DNA of 64,000 nucleotides from Liquorilactobacillus nagelii DSM 13675. Lineage in GTDB: Bacteria > Bacillota > Bacilli > Lactobacillales > Lactobacillaceae. The notes under the pieces were generated by a model. It made no database searches. It was not told the DNA's origin and was given only the letters and a program-made list of their open reading frames with translations. Shown in pieces: positions 1 through 8,978 of the stretch. The DNA is taken from positions 1,240,001 to 1,304,000 of the forward strand of contig NZ_CP049304.1 of NCBI RefSeq assembly GCF_019444005.1, in the 5' to 3' direction. The translations under genes were made by a program, and so were the position numbers. Position 1 is the stretch's first letter; every line of letters starts with the position of its first letter.

Positions 1-682
1 TTAGTGAAGAAATATTGGGCATAATCTCGCGAAAAATAATCTTCCACGAATTAGTTCCTGAAGTAATTGAAGCTGCAACATAATCTTTTTTAGCTTCAGC
101 TAGTGTTCGCGAACGAATCAAACGTGATGTTCCTAACCAATAAAAGCAAGAAAAAATCAAGGTTAATGTAATCGCGTTGTAATTATGAATAATCGTAACT
201 AACACAATAATCATCATCGTCATTGGTAGCATCATCATAAAATCGTAAACTCGCTGCATCCACCAATCAACAAAGCCGCCAAAGTAACCAGAAATCAAGC
301 CCCAGGCAATTCCCCAAGTCGATGAGATTAAGGTCAACCCAATTGCAATTCCAATTGAATTTCGCGAACCGACAATTAACTGTTTCATAATTGAGCGACC
401 ACCAGTATCCGCACCTAGAAGATAACCATCTTGCAAGGGATGATTGAGATAGGCCATGATATTAGTATTCATCATATTAGAAACATTGATAAAAAATGAG
501 GCAATTGTTACAAAAATAATAAAGCCAACGACAATAATTAAAGCAATTAAAGCTGGGCGATCGGCTTTAAATTCATTCCACAAAATACGGCTAGCTGAAG
601 GTGTGGCTTGACTCTCAGCTTCTTGCGTTAGTCGTTTCAACTCACTAGGTTCAATTGTTTGCTCAGCTAATTTTTTCATCAT
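1..682 (-). CDS. oppC: Oligopeptide ABC transporter permease OppC-like (3' end beyond window)
   Basis: About 227 residues are visible, and the C-terminus lies beyond the left edge. This is an inner permease of a peptide/nickel-type ABC importer. It has an N-terminal cytoplasmic stretch, a first membrane segment near residues 45-65, the conserved GADTGGRS-type region and further hydrophobic segments. It belongs to the binding-protein-dependent transport permease family and should pair with the OppB-like protein encoded just upstream. The gene starts 9 bases after oppB ends, with AAGGAGGT ahead of two tandem ATG codons (680-682 and 677-679). Either ATG could be used. No oppA is visible; it may lie beyond the edge. 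Peptide specificity cannot be read from the sequence. Confidence 0.9.
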   Translation of the reverse strand, partial: MMKKLAEQTIEPSELKRLTQEAESQATPSASRILWNEFKADRPALIALIIVVGFIIFVTIASFFINVSNMMNTNIMAYLNHPLQDGYLLGADTGGRSIMKQLIVGSRNSIGIAIGLTLISSTWGIAWGLISGYFGGFVDWWMQRVYDFMMMLPMTMMIIVLVTIIHNYNAITLTLIFSCFYWLGTSRLIRSRTLAEAKKDYVAASITSGTNSWKIIFREIMPNISSL

Positions 683-691
683 GCCACCTCC

Positions 692-1651
692 TTATTTAAT
701 TCGAATTCTTGGATCAACAATTCCAAGAATGATATCTGACAGTAATGTTCCTAACAAGTTCAAAATGCCAAATAATAGAACCAAGGCTGTGATAACTGTG
801 TAATCCCGATAACTGATTGAATTAACAAATAATAACCCCATTCCAGGATATGAAAAGATACTCTCAGTGAAAATTGAACCATTTAACAATCCAGTTATTG
901 AGTAACCACCAAAGGCGGCAATTGGCAACAATGAATTGCGAAAAATATGGTGCCGATAAATTGCCTTTTGTGGTACACCCTTAGCACGTGCTGTTTTGAC
1001 ATAATCGGAGCGTTTAGCATCAATTACTTCCGAACGCAGATATTGAACAATATTAACGGTACTAAAAAGTGCTCCTAGTAAGCCTGGCAACAACATATGG
1101 TAAAAGCGCGATAAAACAGTACCACCAAAGCCGCTCGCCGTTGCAGAAACTGAACCAGTTGTCGGGAACCAATTCAAAACATAACCGAAAATCCATAAAC
1201 CGACGACTAAGATAACAAAGAACGGAATGCAATAAGTTACATAAGTATAGATCCGAATAACAGTGTCTGGCAGTTGACCTTCATGACGGCCGGCATACAT
1301 GCCCATTGGTAAGGCAATCAGATAGGTTAAGACCATCGTGAAAAGTGATAACCACAGTGTGTTTTCTGCCCGCTGTCCAATTAAACTAGCAACCGGTTCA
1401 TGATATTGATAACTTTCACCTAAATTTCCGTGGAATAAATGCACAACCCAATTCCAATATTGCTGATACCAAGGATCATAAAGACCGTTAATTTTCATTA
1501 AATGGTGAATTTCAGCTGCACTCGCCCGCGGATTAATCGAGCCAGTAAATGGATCGCCAGGCATCATCTTAGCTAATAAAAAAACCAAAATACTTAAAAT
1601 AATAATTTCGGGAATCATAATCAAAACTCGGCGTAAAATAATTTTCCACAT
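692..1651 (-). CDS. oppB: Oligopeptide ABC transporter permease OppB-like
   Basis: A 319-residue inner-membrane permease with about six hydrophobic segments and the DppB/OppB N-terminal signature (MPGDPFTGSINPRAS). A cytoplasmic EAA-type loop (YVKTARAKGVPQKAIYRHHI, near residues 217-236) docks onto the ATPases. Its length is normal for the family. The ATG directly follows the TAA of oppF with no spacer, so translation is probably coupled. It is the third gene of oppD-oppF-oppB-oppC, which imports peptides as amino-acid sources. App- or Dpp-type assignment cannot be excluded without the binding protein. Confidence 0.93.
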   Translation of the reverse strand: MWKIILRRVLIMIPEIIILSILVFLLAKMMPGDPFTGSINPRASAAEIHHLMKINGLYDPWYQQYWNWVVHLFHGNLGESYQYHEPVASLIGQRAENTLWLSLFTMVLTYLIALPMGMYAGRHEGQLPDTVIRIYTYVTYCIPFFVILVVGLWIFGYVLNWFPTTGSVSATASGFGGTVLSRFYHMLLPGLLGALFSTVNIVQYLRSEVIDAKRSDYVKTARAKGVPQKAIYRHHIFRNSLLPIAAFGGYSITGLLNGSIFTESIFSYPGMGLLFVNSISYRDYTVITALVLLFGILNLLGTLLSDIILGIVDPRIRIK

Positions 1652-2623
1652 TTAGTCCACCCCCTGAGTCGTTAGTTTTTTCTGTTGAGCCATTTCAGGA
1701 GGCAAAGCAACTGAATGCGTTGGTGAAATCTGCACCAACGGATACGCCATCCCATTTACGTCATAATAATTAGCTTTTTGTGATTGATAGATTTTTTCAA
1801 TCCGAATTCGTTCAGCTTGATGCTCCTGGCGATGGCGGACATCAACTTGTGGAATAGCTGCTAATAAACGCTTCGTATAGATATGCTGTGGATGATTATA
1901 AATATCGGCTCGTGAACCGACCTCTACCAGGTGACCACGATTCATGATTGCTAAGCGATCACACATATGACGAACAACGCCTAAATCATGAGAAATAAAT
2001 AGAAAAGAAATTCCGAATTCTCGTTGAATCTTCTTCAAAAAATTTAACACCTGAGCTTGAACTGATAAATCCAATGCTGAAACCGGTTCATCGGCAATAA
2101 TTAATTTAGGGTTAGTCGCGACTGCACGAGCAATTCCGATTCGCTGCCGTTGCCCCCCAGAAAATTGATGAGGATACTTATACAATGCATCTGGTCCCAG
2201 ACCAACGATATCTAATAATTGCAAAACGCGAATTTTTTCCTTTTCACTATCAAGTTGTTCGAAGTTGCGCAGTGGTTCAGCAATAATGCTTTCAATTCTT
2301 TTCCGTGGATTTAAACTTGATAAGGAATCCTGAAAAATCATTTGGACATCTTGATTGTATGTCAAGCGTTCTTTCGCATGATTCAAAGCAATATTTTTGC
2401 CTTGGTATAAAATCTGTCCGCCAGTTGAAGGCTCTAAACCAACTACAGCTCGACCAGTAGTGGTCTTGCCTGAGCCAGATTCCCCCACGAGGCCAAATGT
2501 TTCTCCCGCCTCAATTTCAAAGGACACACCATCAACTGCTTTGACGTAATCAGTAATTCGATTCCAAAAGCCGCTGCGAATTGGAAAATGGACTTGCAAA
2601 TTCTTAACTTCGAGTAAACTCAT
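1652..2623 (-). CDS. oppF: Oligopeptide ABC transporter ATPase OppF-like
   Basis: A 323-residue ATPase. Walker A GESGSGKT is at residues 48-55, the signature FSGGQRQRI near 155 and Walker B LIIADEP near 175, followed by the oligopeptide-transporter C-terminal extension. It powers uptake together with OppD and the two permeases. The start ATG overlaps the oppD stop by four bases (ATGA) and has AGGAGGT upstream. Downstream it abuts oppB. The OppF rather than OppD call rests on gene order and closer resemblance to the F-type subunit. Confidence 0.93.
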   Translation of the reverse strand: MSLLEVKNLQVHFPIRSGFWNRITDYVKAVDGVSFEIEAGETFGLVGESGSGKTTTGRAVVGLEPSTGGQILYQGKNIALNHAKERLTYNQDVQMIFQDSLSSLNPRKRIESIIAEPLRNFEQLDSEKEKIRVLQLLDIVGLGPDALYKYPHQFSGGQRQRIGIARAVATNPKLIIADEPVSALDLSVQAQVLNFLKKIQREFGISFLFISHDLGVVRHMCDRLAIMNRGHLVEVGSRADIYNHPQHIYTKRLLAAIPQVDVRHRQEHQAERIRIEKIYQSQKANYYDVNGMAYPLVQISPTHSVALPPEMAQQKKLTTQGVD

Positions 2624-3630
2624 TGCCTGACCTCCTCTTGCTCAGCTGGAAAATAAAAATTTTGATAGCAAGTACACCGAACCTGATGACCATCAGCTAA
2701 CTGATGCATCGTCGGTTGTTCTTCATGGTCACTAGCGGGAATCCATGGAATTCTAGGAGCAAAGCGATCACCCGACTGCGGCATTTGCTGCAATGAAGGA
2801 ACATTTCCTTTAATAACGTACAATTCATCCTCTTGGCTATCAGCTTGTGGCATTGATTGTAACAAAGAACGAGTATATGGGTGCAGCGGATTTTCCAAAA
2901 TTTGCGTAACTGTTCCCTGCTCAACAATTTGTCCCGCATACATTACTGCAACTTCATCAGCCGTTTCAGCCACCACCCCCAAATCATGAGTAATTAAGAT
3001 TACGCCACTATGATTTTCTCGCTGAATCTTGCGAATTAAGTCCAAAATTTGCGCTTGAATAGTAACGTCCAATGCTGTTGTTGGTTCATCAGCAATCAAT
3101 AAATCCGGCTTGCAAGCAATTGCAATCGCGATAATTACTCGTTGGCGCATTCCACCTGATAATTCATGTGGAAATTGATTAGCCGTCAGTTCTGGATTAT
3201 TAATTCCCACTTGATCTAATAATTCCAGCGTCCGTTGGATTTTTTGTTCTTTAGTCAGGTTAGTATGGTAATCCATTACCTCAATAATCTGATCTTTGAT
3301 TTTTTTTAAAGGATTAAGAGCTGACAACGGATCTTGAAAAATCATGCCAATTTTTGCTCCACGAATCTCGTTATATTGCTCATCAGTGAGTTTCAGTAAA
3401 TCTTGTCCTTCAAAAAAAGCTTGCCCGTCAATTTTGGTAATTGCTGGATCATGCAGACCCATTATGGTAGTAGCTAAAGTACTTTTGCCACAACCTGATT
3501 CACCAACGATCGCTAAAATTTGATCGCGTTTGACTTGCAAGTTAATTTCAGAAATAGCTTGGTAAAATTTACCATCTATTTTAAATGCAGTATTCAATTT
3601 TTTTAGATTTAACAATGGTTGATTCGACAT
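2620..3630 (-). CDS. oppD: Oligopeptide ABC transporter ATPase OppD-like
   Basis: A 336-residue ATPase and first gene of the opp operon. Walker A GESGCGKS is at residues 43-50, the signature LSGGMRQRV near 158 and Walker B LLIADEP follows. The C-terminal region carries [12 protein letters not shown] and a cysteine-containing tail ([11 protein letters not shown]) like the iron-sulfur-type tail seen in some OppD/DppD proteins. Transcription probably starts from the promoter at 3680-3708. It hydrolyses ATP to drive peptide import with OppF. Substrate preference is not visible. Confidence 0.93.
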   Translation of the reverse strand: MSNQPLLNLKKLNTAFKIDGKFYQAISEINLQVKRDQILAIVGESGCGKSTLATTIMGLHDPAITKIDGQAFFEGQDLLKLTDEQYNEIRGAKIGMIFQDPLSALNPLKKIKDQIIEVMDYHTNLTKEQKIQRTLELLDQVGINNPELTANQFPHELSGGMRQRVIIAIAIACKPDLLIADEPTTALDVTIQAQILDLIRKIQRENHSGVILITHDLGVVAETADEVAVMYAGQIVEQGTVTQILENPLHPYTRSLLQSMPQADSQEDELYVIKGNVPSLQQMPQSGDRFAPRIPWIPASDHEEQPTMHQLADGHQVRCTCYQNFYFPAEQEEVRQ

Positions 3631-3679
3631 CTTTCATTCATCTCCGGACAAAACTCATAATTAAAATTAATTGAGTTTT

Positions 3680-3708
3680 ATTATACTTCTCAAAGACAAA
3701 ATTGCAAA
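3680..3708 (-). promoter_or_regulatory. Probable promoter of the opp operon
   Basis: Reading the minus strand, TTTGCA (3703-3708) and TATAAT (3680-3685) are separated by 17 bases, about 50 bases before the oppD ATG. Between them and the gene lies an inverted repeat (ACTCA...TGAGT, near 3652-3675) that could be an operator. No regulator is identified. Confidence 0.6.
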
Positions 3709-3967
3709 TCAATGATTAACTAATTAGTTTAGTTTAATAAAGTTATCTGCTGTTTTATATCAATATTCACCGGCCTTGCTTTGATTAACAAAGTTATTTC
3801 AACTAAAATAAAAATAAAGCAAAGCAAAAACGTTTTTTAAGATTTTTCTAAGAAAAATGGAATATGCAAAATATCGACCTCTTTTTGAATAAACTTAATT
3901 GCTAATAAATAACTGCTGATTAAATAATCCCTTTTTGAACTACTTAACCTTCATTTAATAAACTTAA

Positions 3968-4031
3968 TAAAAAATAAAGTATTTGATAACTAACAGCTGA
4001 TAAACTGTTGATCATCAAATACTTTATTTTA
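3968..4031 (-). terminator. Terminator with 17-bp perfect stem
   Basis: The arms at 3971-3987 and 4014-4030 are perfectly complementary over 17 bases and AT-rich. A small internal AACAG/CTGTT stem sits in the loop and a U-rich tract follows on the minus strand. It begins about 11 bases after the stop of the 48-residue gene. The AT-rich symmetric stem could also act from the other side. Confidence 0.7.
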
Positions 4032-4042
4032 GATGTTGTTTC

Positions 4043-4189
4043 TTAAGCTTCTTGTTGTTGGCAATCAGCCTGCATTTTGACTGCTCTTTCATAAGCATAG
4101 CGATACAGGTTAATCTTCACGTCCAAAGAGGTATCCTTAGTATCTGACATCACAACTGCCAAAGCAAATTTTTCTGGATCAATTTTCAT
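4043..4189 (-). CDS. Small hypothetical protein, 48 residues
   Basis: The short reading frame begins MKIDPEKFALAVVMSDTKD and ends MQADCQQQEA. It has a plausible ribosome site (GGAAGGATGTGAG) and its own downstream terminator. It is soluble, acidic-helical and has one cysteine; no family is recognised. It stands alone between the opp and 5-oxoproline operons. The dedicated terminator and ordinary coding composition argue that it is a real gene. Function unknown. Confidence 0.6.
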   Translation of the reverse strand: MKIDPEKFALAVVMSDTKDTSLDVKINLYRYAYERAVKMQADCQQQEA

Positions 4190-4294
4190 CGGCTCACATC
4201 CTTCCGCCACATATTATAAACTATTTTTAATATGTTTAAAATTAAATTTAGGTATTCCAAAAAATATCTTGTTTTTAACAGATTTCCTCTAAAA

Positions 4295-4336
4295 AAAACT
4301 TAAAAAAAGTGCTTGACAAAAACTGCCAAACACTTA
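4295..4336 (-). terminator. Terminator of the 5-oxoproline operon
   Basis: On the minus strand, AAGTGTTTGG pairs with TCAAGCACTT (two G-U pairs) around a short loop, followed by a run of seven T. It lies 16 bases after the ycsG stop. Confidence 0.85.
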
Positions 4337-4351
4337 CAAATCAATCTTTAT

Positions 4352-5581
4352 TTAAAATAATCCAAGAACAGTCTTGATGCTAGCATATGCCATAAAGATA
4401 ACTACAAACCAACCAGTATAAGTCAGCCATTTAGGATGATGATAATCTCCCATTAATTTAGGCAAGCGACTAGCTAACAATAAAATTGCTAACGAAATCG
4501 GTAAAACAAATCCATTGGCAGCTCCAACAAAAACCAATACTTTTGCCGGTGAACCAACAACATAAAAAACAATAGTTGAGATAACAATAAAACCAATAAC
4601 TAGTAATTTGTGATAATTTTGATAGAAACTTTTATTTTTACCAACTGCGTAATCAAGGAATGAAGTTGATGTAAAAGTCGAGCCTAAGATTGATGTCATC
4701 CCGGCAGCAAACAACAATAAGCCAAAGAACTTATAACCAAAGTTTCCAGCAGCATATTTGAAAATTGAAGCCGCTGGGTTAGTTGGATCAAGTTTGGCTC
4801 CAGTGACGACAACGGCTAAACCAGCTAAAAACAGCATCACCCTGATCACTGAAGCAATCCCAATTCCCGTTAAAGCCCCAGCATTGATATATTTAATATT
4901 CTTTTTGCCAGTCAATCCGCCCTCTAACAAACGGTGACCACCGGAAAATGAAATATACCCGCCAACTGTCCCACCGACAATCGTCACAATTGAATAAAAA
5001 TCAACTTTTGTCGGTAAAAAAGTATGTTGAACAGCTTGATGATATGGAACCGTCATGACACAAATAATATAGATCAAGATAGCAACTTTAACGACAGCTA
5101 AAACTTGAACTGTTCGATCCATCACGGTCAAAGCGTTCTTAACTACAAAAACAATAATTGCTAGCGCCCCGGCAATCACTGCCCCATTTTCTGGCGAAAT
5201 ACCAAATAACACATTTAAACCAAGACCAGCTCCGCCAACATTACCAATGTTAAAAAACAATCCGCCAACGGCCACTAGAAAAGATAAAACATAACCCAGA
5301 CCAGGGAAAATATCATTAGCCAGCACTTGCGCTTTCTTACCGCTGACAACAATTACTCGCCAAACGTTCATTTGGACAATTACATCGAAAATAATACAAA
5401 TTAAAATTGCAAAGCCAAAGTTAGCCCCCATTTGGCCAGTAAAAGTAGCTGTTTGCGTTAAGAAACCTGGTCCAACCGCTGCCATCGCCATTAAGAAGGC
5501 AGCACCCATGGCAATATTCCATGGAGAACGACTCGTTTGATCAATCTTTGGTAAATCATTTTTTTTCGGTTTATCAGTCAT
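4352..5581 (-). CDS. ycsG: NRAMP-family transporter, YcsG-like
   Basis: A 409-residue membrane protein with about eleven hydrophobic segments. It matches the NRAMP-like transporters that accompany LamB/YcsF genes, such as Bacillus subtilis YcsG. It is the last gene of the 5-oxoproline operon, 51 bases after pxpA. The ATG at 5581 is chosen because AGAGGA is correctly placed before it; a TTG six bases upstream is too close. The family classically moves divalent metals. In this context it may supply a metal to the operon's enzymes or import the lactam substrate, and the sequence does not decide which. Confidence 0.8.
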   Translation of the reverse strand: MTDKPKKNDLPKIDQTSRSPWNIAMGAAFLMAMAAVGPGFLTQTATFTGQMGANFGFAILICIIFDVIVQMNVWRVIVVSGKKAQVLANDIFPGLGYVLSFLVAVGGLFFNIGNVGGAGLGLNVLFGISPENGAVIAGALAIIVFVVKNALTVMDRTVQVLAVVKVAILIYIICVMTVPYHQAVQHTFLPTKVDFYSIVTIVGGTVGGYISFSGGHRLLEGGLTGKKNIKYINAGALTGIGIASVIRVMLFLAGLAVVVTGAKLDPTNPAASIFKYAAGNFGYKFFGLLLFAAGMTSILGSTFTSTSFLDYAVGKNKSFYQNYHKLLVIGFIVISTIVFYVVGSPAKVLVFVGAANGFVLPISLAILLLASRLPKLMGDYHHPKWLTYTGWFVVIFMAYASIKTVLGLF

Positions 5582-5632
5582 TTGCAAATTCCTCTCTATC
5601 TGTCATAATTCTAAGTCATTCTCCCAGTCGCC

Positions 5633-6379
5633 TTAAAACGGCTGCAAATCAATTCCCGCTTGCGTCAACGTTTGACGTAACTGTTTAACAATTGCCAGTG
5701 CCTGCTGATTATCTCCATGAACACAAACCGTGTCAGGATCAATCTTAATTTCTGAACCGTCAATAGTTGTTATTGTCCTTTTTTTAACCATTTGCACTAC
5801 TCGCTGAGCAATCAGCTTCGGATCTGTAATTACTGCATCAGACTGGCTGCGAGGAACCAAGCGCCCATCAGGCAAATAATTTCGATCTCCAAAAACTTCT
5901 TGAGCCACCGGTAAATCAACTTCTGCTGCAGCTTTGATTAACTCACTACCAGCCAAACCATATAATGGTAGTTGTGGATCAACTTGCTGAATTCCACGAC
6001 AAATTGCTACAGCTAATTGATGATTACTTGCTGCCAAATTATATAGCGCACCATGTGGTTTAACGTGGTGCAACCGGTGCTTGCTGGTAAAAGCTTGCAA
6101 AGCTCCAACTTGATAAGTTACCAAATGCTGAACTTCAAGCGGCGACAACTGCATTTTTCGTCGACCAAAGCCTTGCAAGTCTGGAAAGCCCGGGTGTGCC
6201 CCGATTCCCACTCCAGCTTTTTGTGCTGTTGCAACAGTTTGTGCCATTACATCTGGATCACCAGCATGAAATCCACAAGCAACATTAACTGAAGTTACCA
6301 GTTGAATCACCTGAGAATCATTGCCTAATTGATAGCGGCCAAAACTTTCTCCTAAATCACTATTTAAATCAATTTTCAT
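5633..6379 (-). CDS. pxpA: 5-oxoprolinase subunit PxpA (LamB/YcsF family)
   Basis: A 248-residue cytosolic protein of the LamB/YcsF family. It opens with the conserved MKIDLNSDLGESFG, followed by NVACGFHAGDP (near residues 32-42), and HVKPHGALYN near 107. With PxpB and PxpC it catalyses ATP-dependent opening of 5-oxoproline (pyroglutamate) to glutamate. The start is the ATG at 6379 behind GGAGG rather than the preceding TTG. Position between ycsI and ycsG repeats the B. subtilis ycs/kip order. Length is typical. Confidence 0.92.
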   Translation of the reverse strand: MKIDLNSDLGESFGRYQLGNDSQVIQLVTSVNVACGFHAGDPDVMAQTVATAQKAGVGIGAHPGFPDLQGFGRRKMQLSPLEVQHLVTYQVGALQAFTSKHRLHHVKPHGALYNLAASNHQLAVAICRGIQQVDPQLPLYGLAGSELIKAAAEVDLPVAQEVFGDRNYLPDGRLVPRSQSDAVITDPKLIAQRVVQMVKKRTITTIDGSEIKIDPDTVCVHGDNQQALAIVKQLRQTLTQAGIDLQPF

Positions 6380-6398
6380 CAAAAGTCCTCCACCTCAC

Positions 6399-7196
6399 TT
6401 ATTCATACTTTAAGCTTGTATTTTTGACATCAGTTACCAGCATATGTCCCGGTGCATGAGTAATCACAAAGGCTGGTTTAACTTGCATAATGACATTTTG
6501 CGGCGTTACTCCACAAGGCCAAAAAACTGGAACTTCACCAGGTTTGATTGGCACCGGATCACCATAATCTGGATGAGCCAAGTCATGAATTCCAATTTCA
6601 CTGGGATGACCGATTTGAATTGGTGCCCCGTGAACCCTAGGCATGGCCGCTGTAACCTTAACTGCTGTCACAACTTGTGCTTCCGGGATTGGCCGCATAC
6701 TAACCACCATCTGCCCGTGAAATTTACCAGCGGGCTGTAATTCAATATTAGTGTTATACATTGGCACATTTACACCTAAAGAAATTTGGCGAACTTCAAT
6801 TCCAGCTGCCAGCAGTTCAGCTTCAAAAGAAAAACTGCAACCAATAATAAAGCTAACAAAATCATTGCGCCAATATTTTTCAACGCTGGTAACCTCTGCC
6901 GTTAATTTTCCGTCACGATAAATGCGATACTTAGGAAAATCATTAGCTAAATCAATATCCTGAGCAAAATGCTGCAATTTTCGACTACCCGAATCGCTAA
7001 CTTCAAGAATTGGGCAGGGTTTAGGGTTACGCTGAGCAAACAATAAAAAATCATAAGCCAAACTACGGGGTAAAATCACTAAGTTAGCTTGCGTAAAACC
7101 AGCAGCTAAGCCACTTGTTTGCCCACTAAAACCGCCATTGCGGATTAAATGCCGCAATTCAACTGGCGATAATTTGCTTAACGATGACTTCTCCAT
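6399..7196 (-). CDS. ycsI: DUF1445 putative hydro-lyase, YcsI-like
   Basis: A 265-residue cytosolic protein of the DUF1445/YcsI family, usually annotated as a putative hydro-lyase. It is related to the mammalian D-glutamate cyclase domain, which interconverts D-glutamate and 5-oxo-D-proline. Conserved stretches include NGGFSGQTSGLAAGF (near residue 15), FIIGCSFSFE (near 115) and a C-terminal GVTPQNV segment. GGAGG precedes the ATG. Together with PxpABC in the same operon, a role in handling the D-isomer of 5-oxoproline is a reasonable inference, not shown by sequence. Confidence 0.8.
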   Translation of the reverse strand: MEKSSLSKLSPVELRHLIRNGGFSGQTSGLAAGFTQANLVILPRSLAYDFLLFAQRNPKPCPILEVSDSGSRKLQHFAQDIDLANDFPKYRIYRDGKLTAEVTSVEKYWRNDFVSFIIGCSFSFEAELLAAGIEVRQISLGVNVPMYNTNIELQPAGKFHGQMVVSMRPIPEAQVVTAVKVTAAMPRVHGAPIQIGHPSEIGIHDLAHPDYGDPVPIKPGEVPVFWPCGVTPQNVIMQVKPAFVITHAPGHMLVTDVKNTSLKYE

Positions 7197-7214
7197 CCAT
7201 TCAACCTCCTCGGG

Positions 7215-8531
7215 TTAATTTGTCTGAGTCAACTGATCTAGCCAATTAATGTCGGCTTTTAATTGTAAATAATCCGGTTCTGTTAAAAGTTGCAGCAAAA
7301 AATCTAGATTTGTGTTGATTCCACTAATCACAGTTTCATCAAGTGCCATTTTCATGCGTTGAATGACTGTTTGCCGATCAGAACCATAAGCAATAATTTT
7401 AGCAATCATTGCATCATAATTTGGTGGAATTAGATAACCTTGATAGATTGCTGTGTCAACTCGAATTCCCCAACCTCCTGGTAAATGCAACCCTGTTATT
7501 TGACCAGCAGTCTGGGCATTGATTCGACATTCTAAAGCAAATCCAGCTAATGGATGTGGGAGAGCTGGTGGCAGTTTTTCACCCGCGGCAATTTTTAGTT
7601 GCCACTTGACCAAATCAATTCCACTAGTCAGCTCAGTAATTGGATGCTCAACTTGAATCCGCGTATTCATCTCCATGAAATAAAAATGTGTCGGATCTGC
7701 TAATAAAAATTCCATTGTTCCGGCTCCCGTATAATGCAGCTTTTTAGCTGCTATCCGCGCCGTATCCAATAGTTTTTCACGAGTTGAAGCAGTTAAACAC
7801 TCAGCTGGCGCTTCTTCAATTACTTTTTGATGATGCTGCTGAATTGTACAATCACGTTCACCAACAGCCCAGACAGTTCCAGCTTGATCAGCTAAGATTT
7901 GGACTTCAATGTGCCGTGGCTTTGCTAAATATTTTTCTAAATACATTTGTTTACTACCGAAAGCTTTGACTGCCTCATTTTGTGCCAAAGAAAATTCATG
8001 TTCGAACTGACTAGCTTGGTTGATAACCCGCATCCCCTTGCCACCACCACCTGCACTGGCTTTGAGCATCACTGGGAAACCAATCTTTTGAGCGGCAGCT
8101 AAACCAGCTGTGGCAGTGGTAAACTCGCTCGGGCTACCCGGTGTAACTGGCATTCCAGCTGCCGTCATGGTTTGACGAGCAGCGGCTTTTTCACCCATTA
8201 GCTCAATAACTGCCGGATCAGGTCCAATGAAATTCAAACCAGCGTCTTGGCATTGACGTGCAAACTCAGCATTTTCAGATAAAAAACCGTATCCTGGATG
8301 AATTGCATCTGCTCCAGTCAACTTAGCTGCTGTAATCAATGCTGATTGGTTCAAATAACTTTCTGTTGCCGCAGCTGGGCCAATACAGATTGATTGATCA
8401 GCCAATTGAACATGTAACGCAGCTCGATCGGCTGTCGAGTATACCGCGACTGTTGGAAGATTTAGTTCGCGGCAGGCCCGAATTATCCGAACCGCGATTT
8501 CACCGCGATTAGCTATCAAAACTTTTTTCAT
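7215..8531 (-). CDS. accC: Biotin carboxylase (AccC-type) in 5-oxoproline operon
   Basis: A 438-residue ATP-grasp enzyme that carboxylates a biotin group using ATP and bicarbonate. It shows the N-terminal KKVLIANRGEIAVRIIRA, the glycine-rich loop KASAGGGGKGMRV (near residue 158) and the catalytic EMNTRIQVEHPITE (near 286). Length is slightly short of the roughly 450 usual, mainly at the C-terminus. It follows accB by 10 bases. No accA or accD is present, and the gene sits among pxpB, pxpC and pxpA. It is therefore more likely a subunit of a dedicated carboxylase than of acetyl-CoA carboxylase for fatty acids. Confidence 0.9.
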   Translation of the reverse strand: MKKVLIANRGEIAVRIIRACRELNLPTVAVYSTADRAALHVQLADQSICIGPAAATESYLNQSALITAAKLTGADAIHPGYGFLSENAEFARQCQDAGLNFIGPDPAVIELMGEKAAARQTMTAAGMPVTPGSPSEFTTATAGLAAAQKIGFPVMLKASAGGGGKGMRVINQASQFEHEFSLAQNEAVKAFGSKQMYLEKYLAKPRHIEVQILADQAGTVWAVGERDCTIQQHHQKVIEEAPAECLTASTREKLLDTARIAAKKLHYTGAGTMEFLLADPTHFYFMEMNTRIQVEHPITELTSGIDLVKWQLKIAAGEKLPPALPHPLAGFALECRINAQTAGQITGLHLPGGWGIRVDTAIYQGYLIPPNYDAMIAKIIAYGSDRQTVIQRMKMALDETVISGINTNLDFLLQLLTEPDYLQLKADINWLDQLTQTN

Positions 8532-8541
8532 CCAACTCGCC

Positions 8542-8964
8542 TCACTTTTGAATTAAAAACAATGGTTGATCATATTCAACTGCTGTTCCATTAGCGGCCT
8601 GCAATTCAACTATGCGACCAGCTGCTGGGGCTTTAATTTCATTCATCATCTTCATTGCTTCAATAATTCCTAACTGTTGTCCTTTTTTTACTTGATCACC
8701 AACTTGAACAAATGGTTGAGCTTGCGGTTGTGGTGCGGCGTAGAAAGTCCCAATAAAAGGAGCCTTAACCACCAGCTGATTTTCGCTGACAGCTTTGCTT
8801 GCTGGTTGGACTGCCTTGGTTGATTCAGCAGCCGGTGGCAATTGCTTGGCGATGGTTATTTGCTTTTCCAAAGTAATTTCTTCGGCTTGATTTTTAATTG
8901 CCAGTTTGCTTAAACCAGCTTCATTAAATATTTGAATTAGTTCTTTTAACTCACTTGTTTTCAT
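8542..8964 (-). CDS. accB: Biotin carboxyl carrier protein (AccB-type) in 5-oxoproline operon
   Basis: A 140-residue carrier. An N-terminal helical region is followed by a Pro/Ala/Gln linker (residues 40-65) and a biotinyl domain with EAMKMMNEI; Lys105 is the expected biotinylation site. It starts 14 bases after pxpC, with GGAG before the ATG. It carries carboxybiotin between the AccC-like subunit and a transferase. Here the only transferase-like partners in the operon are PxpB and PxpC, which resemble the transferase half of urea carboxylase. Confidence 0.92.
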   Translation of the reverse strand: MKTSELKELIQIFNEAGLSKLAIKNQAEEITLEKQITIAKQLPPAAESTKAVQPASKAVSENQLVVKAPFIGTFYAAPQPQAQPFVQVGDQVKKGQQLGIIEAMKMMNEIKAPAAGRIVELQAANGTAVEYDQPLFLIQK

Positions 8965-8978
8965 TTTGCAGGCACTCC

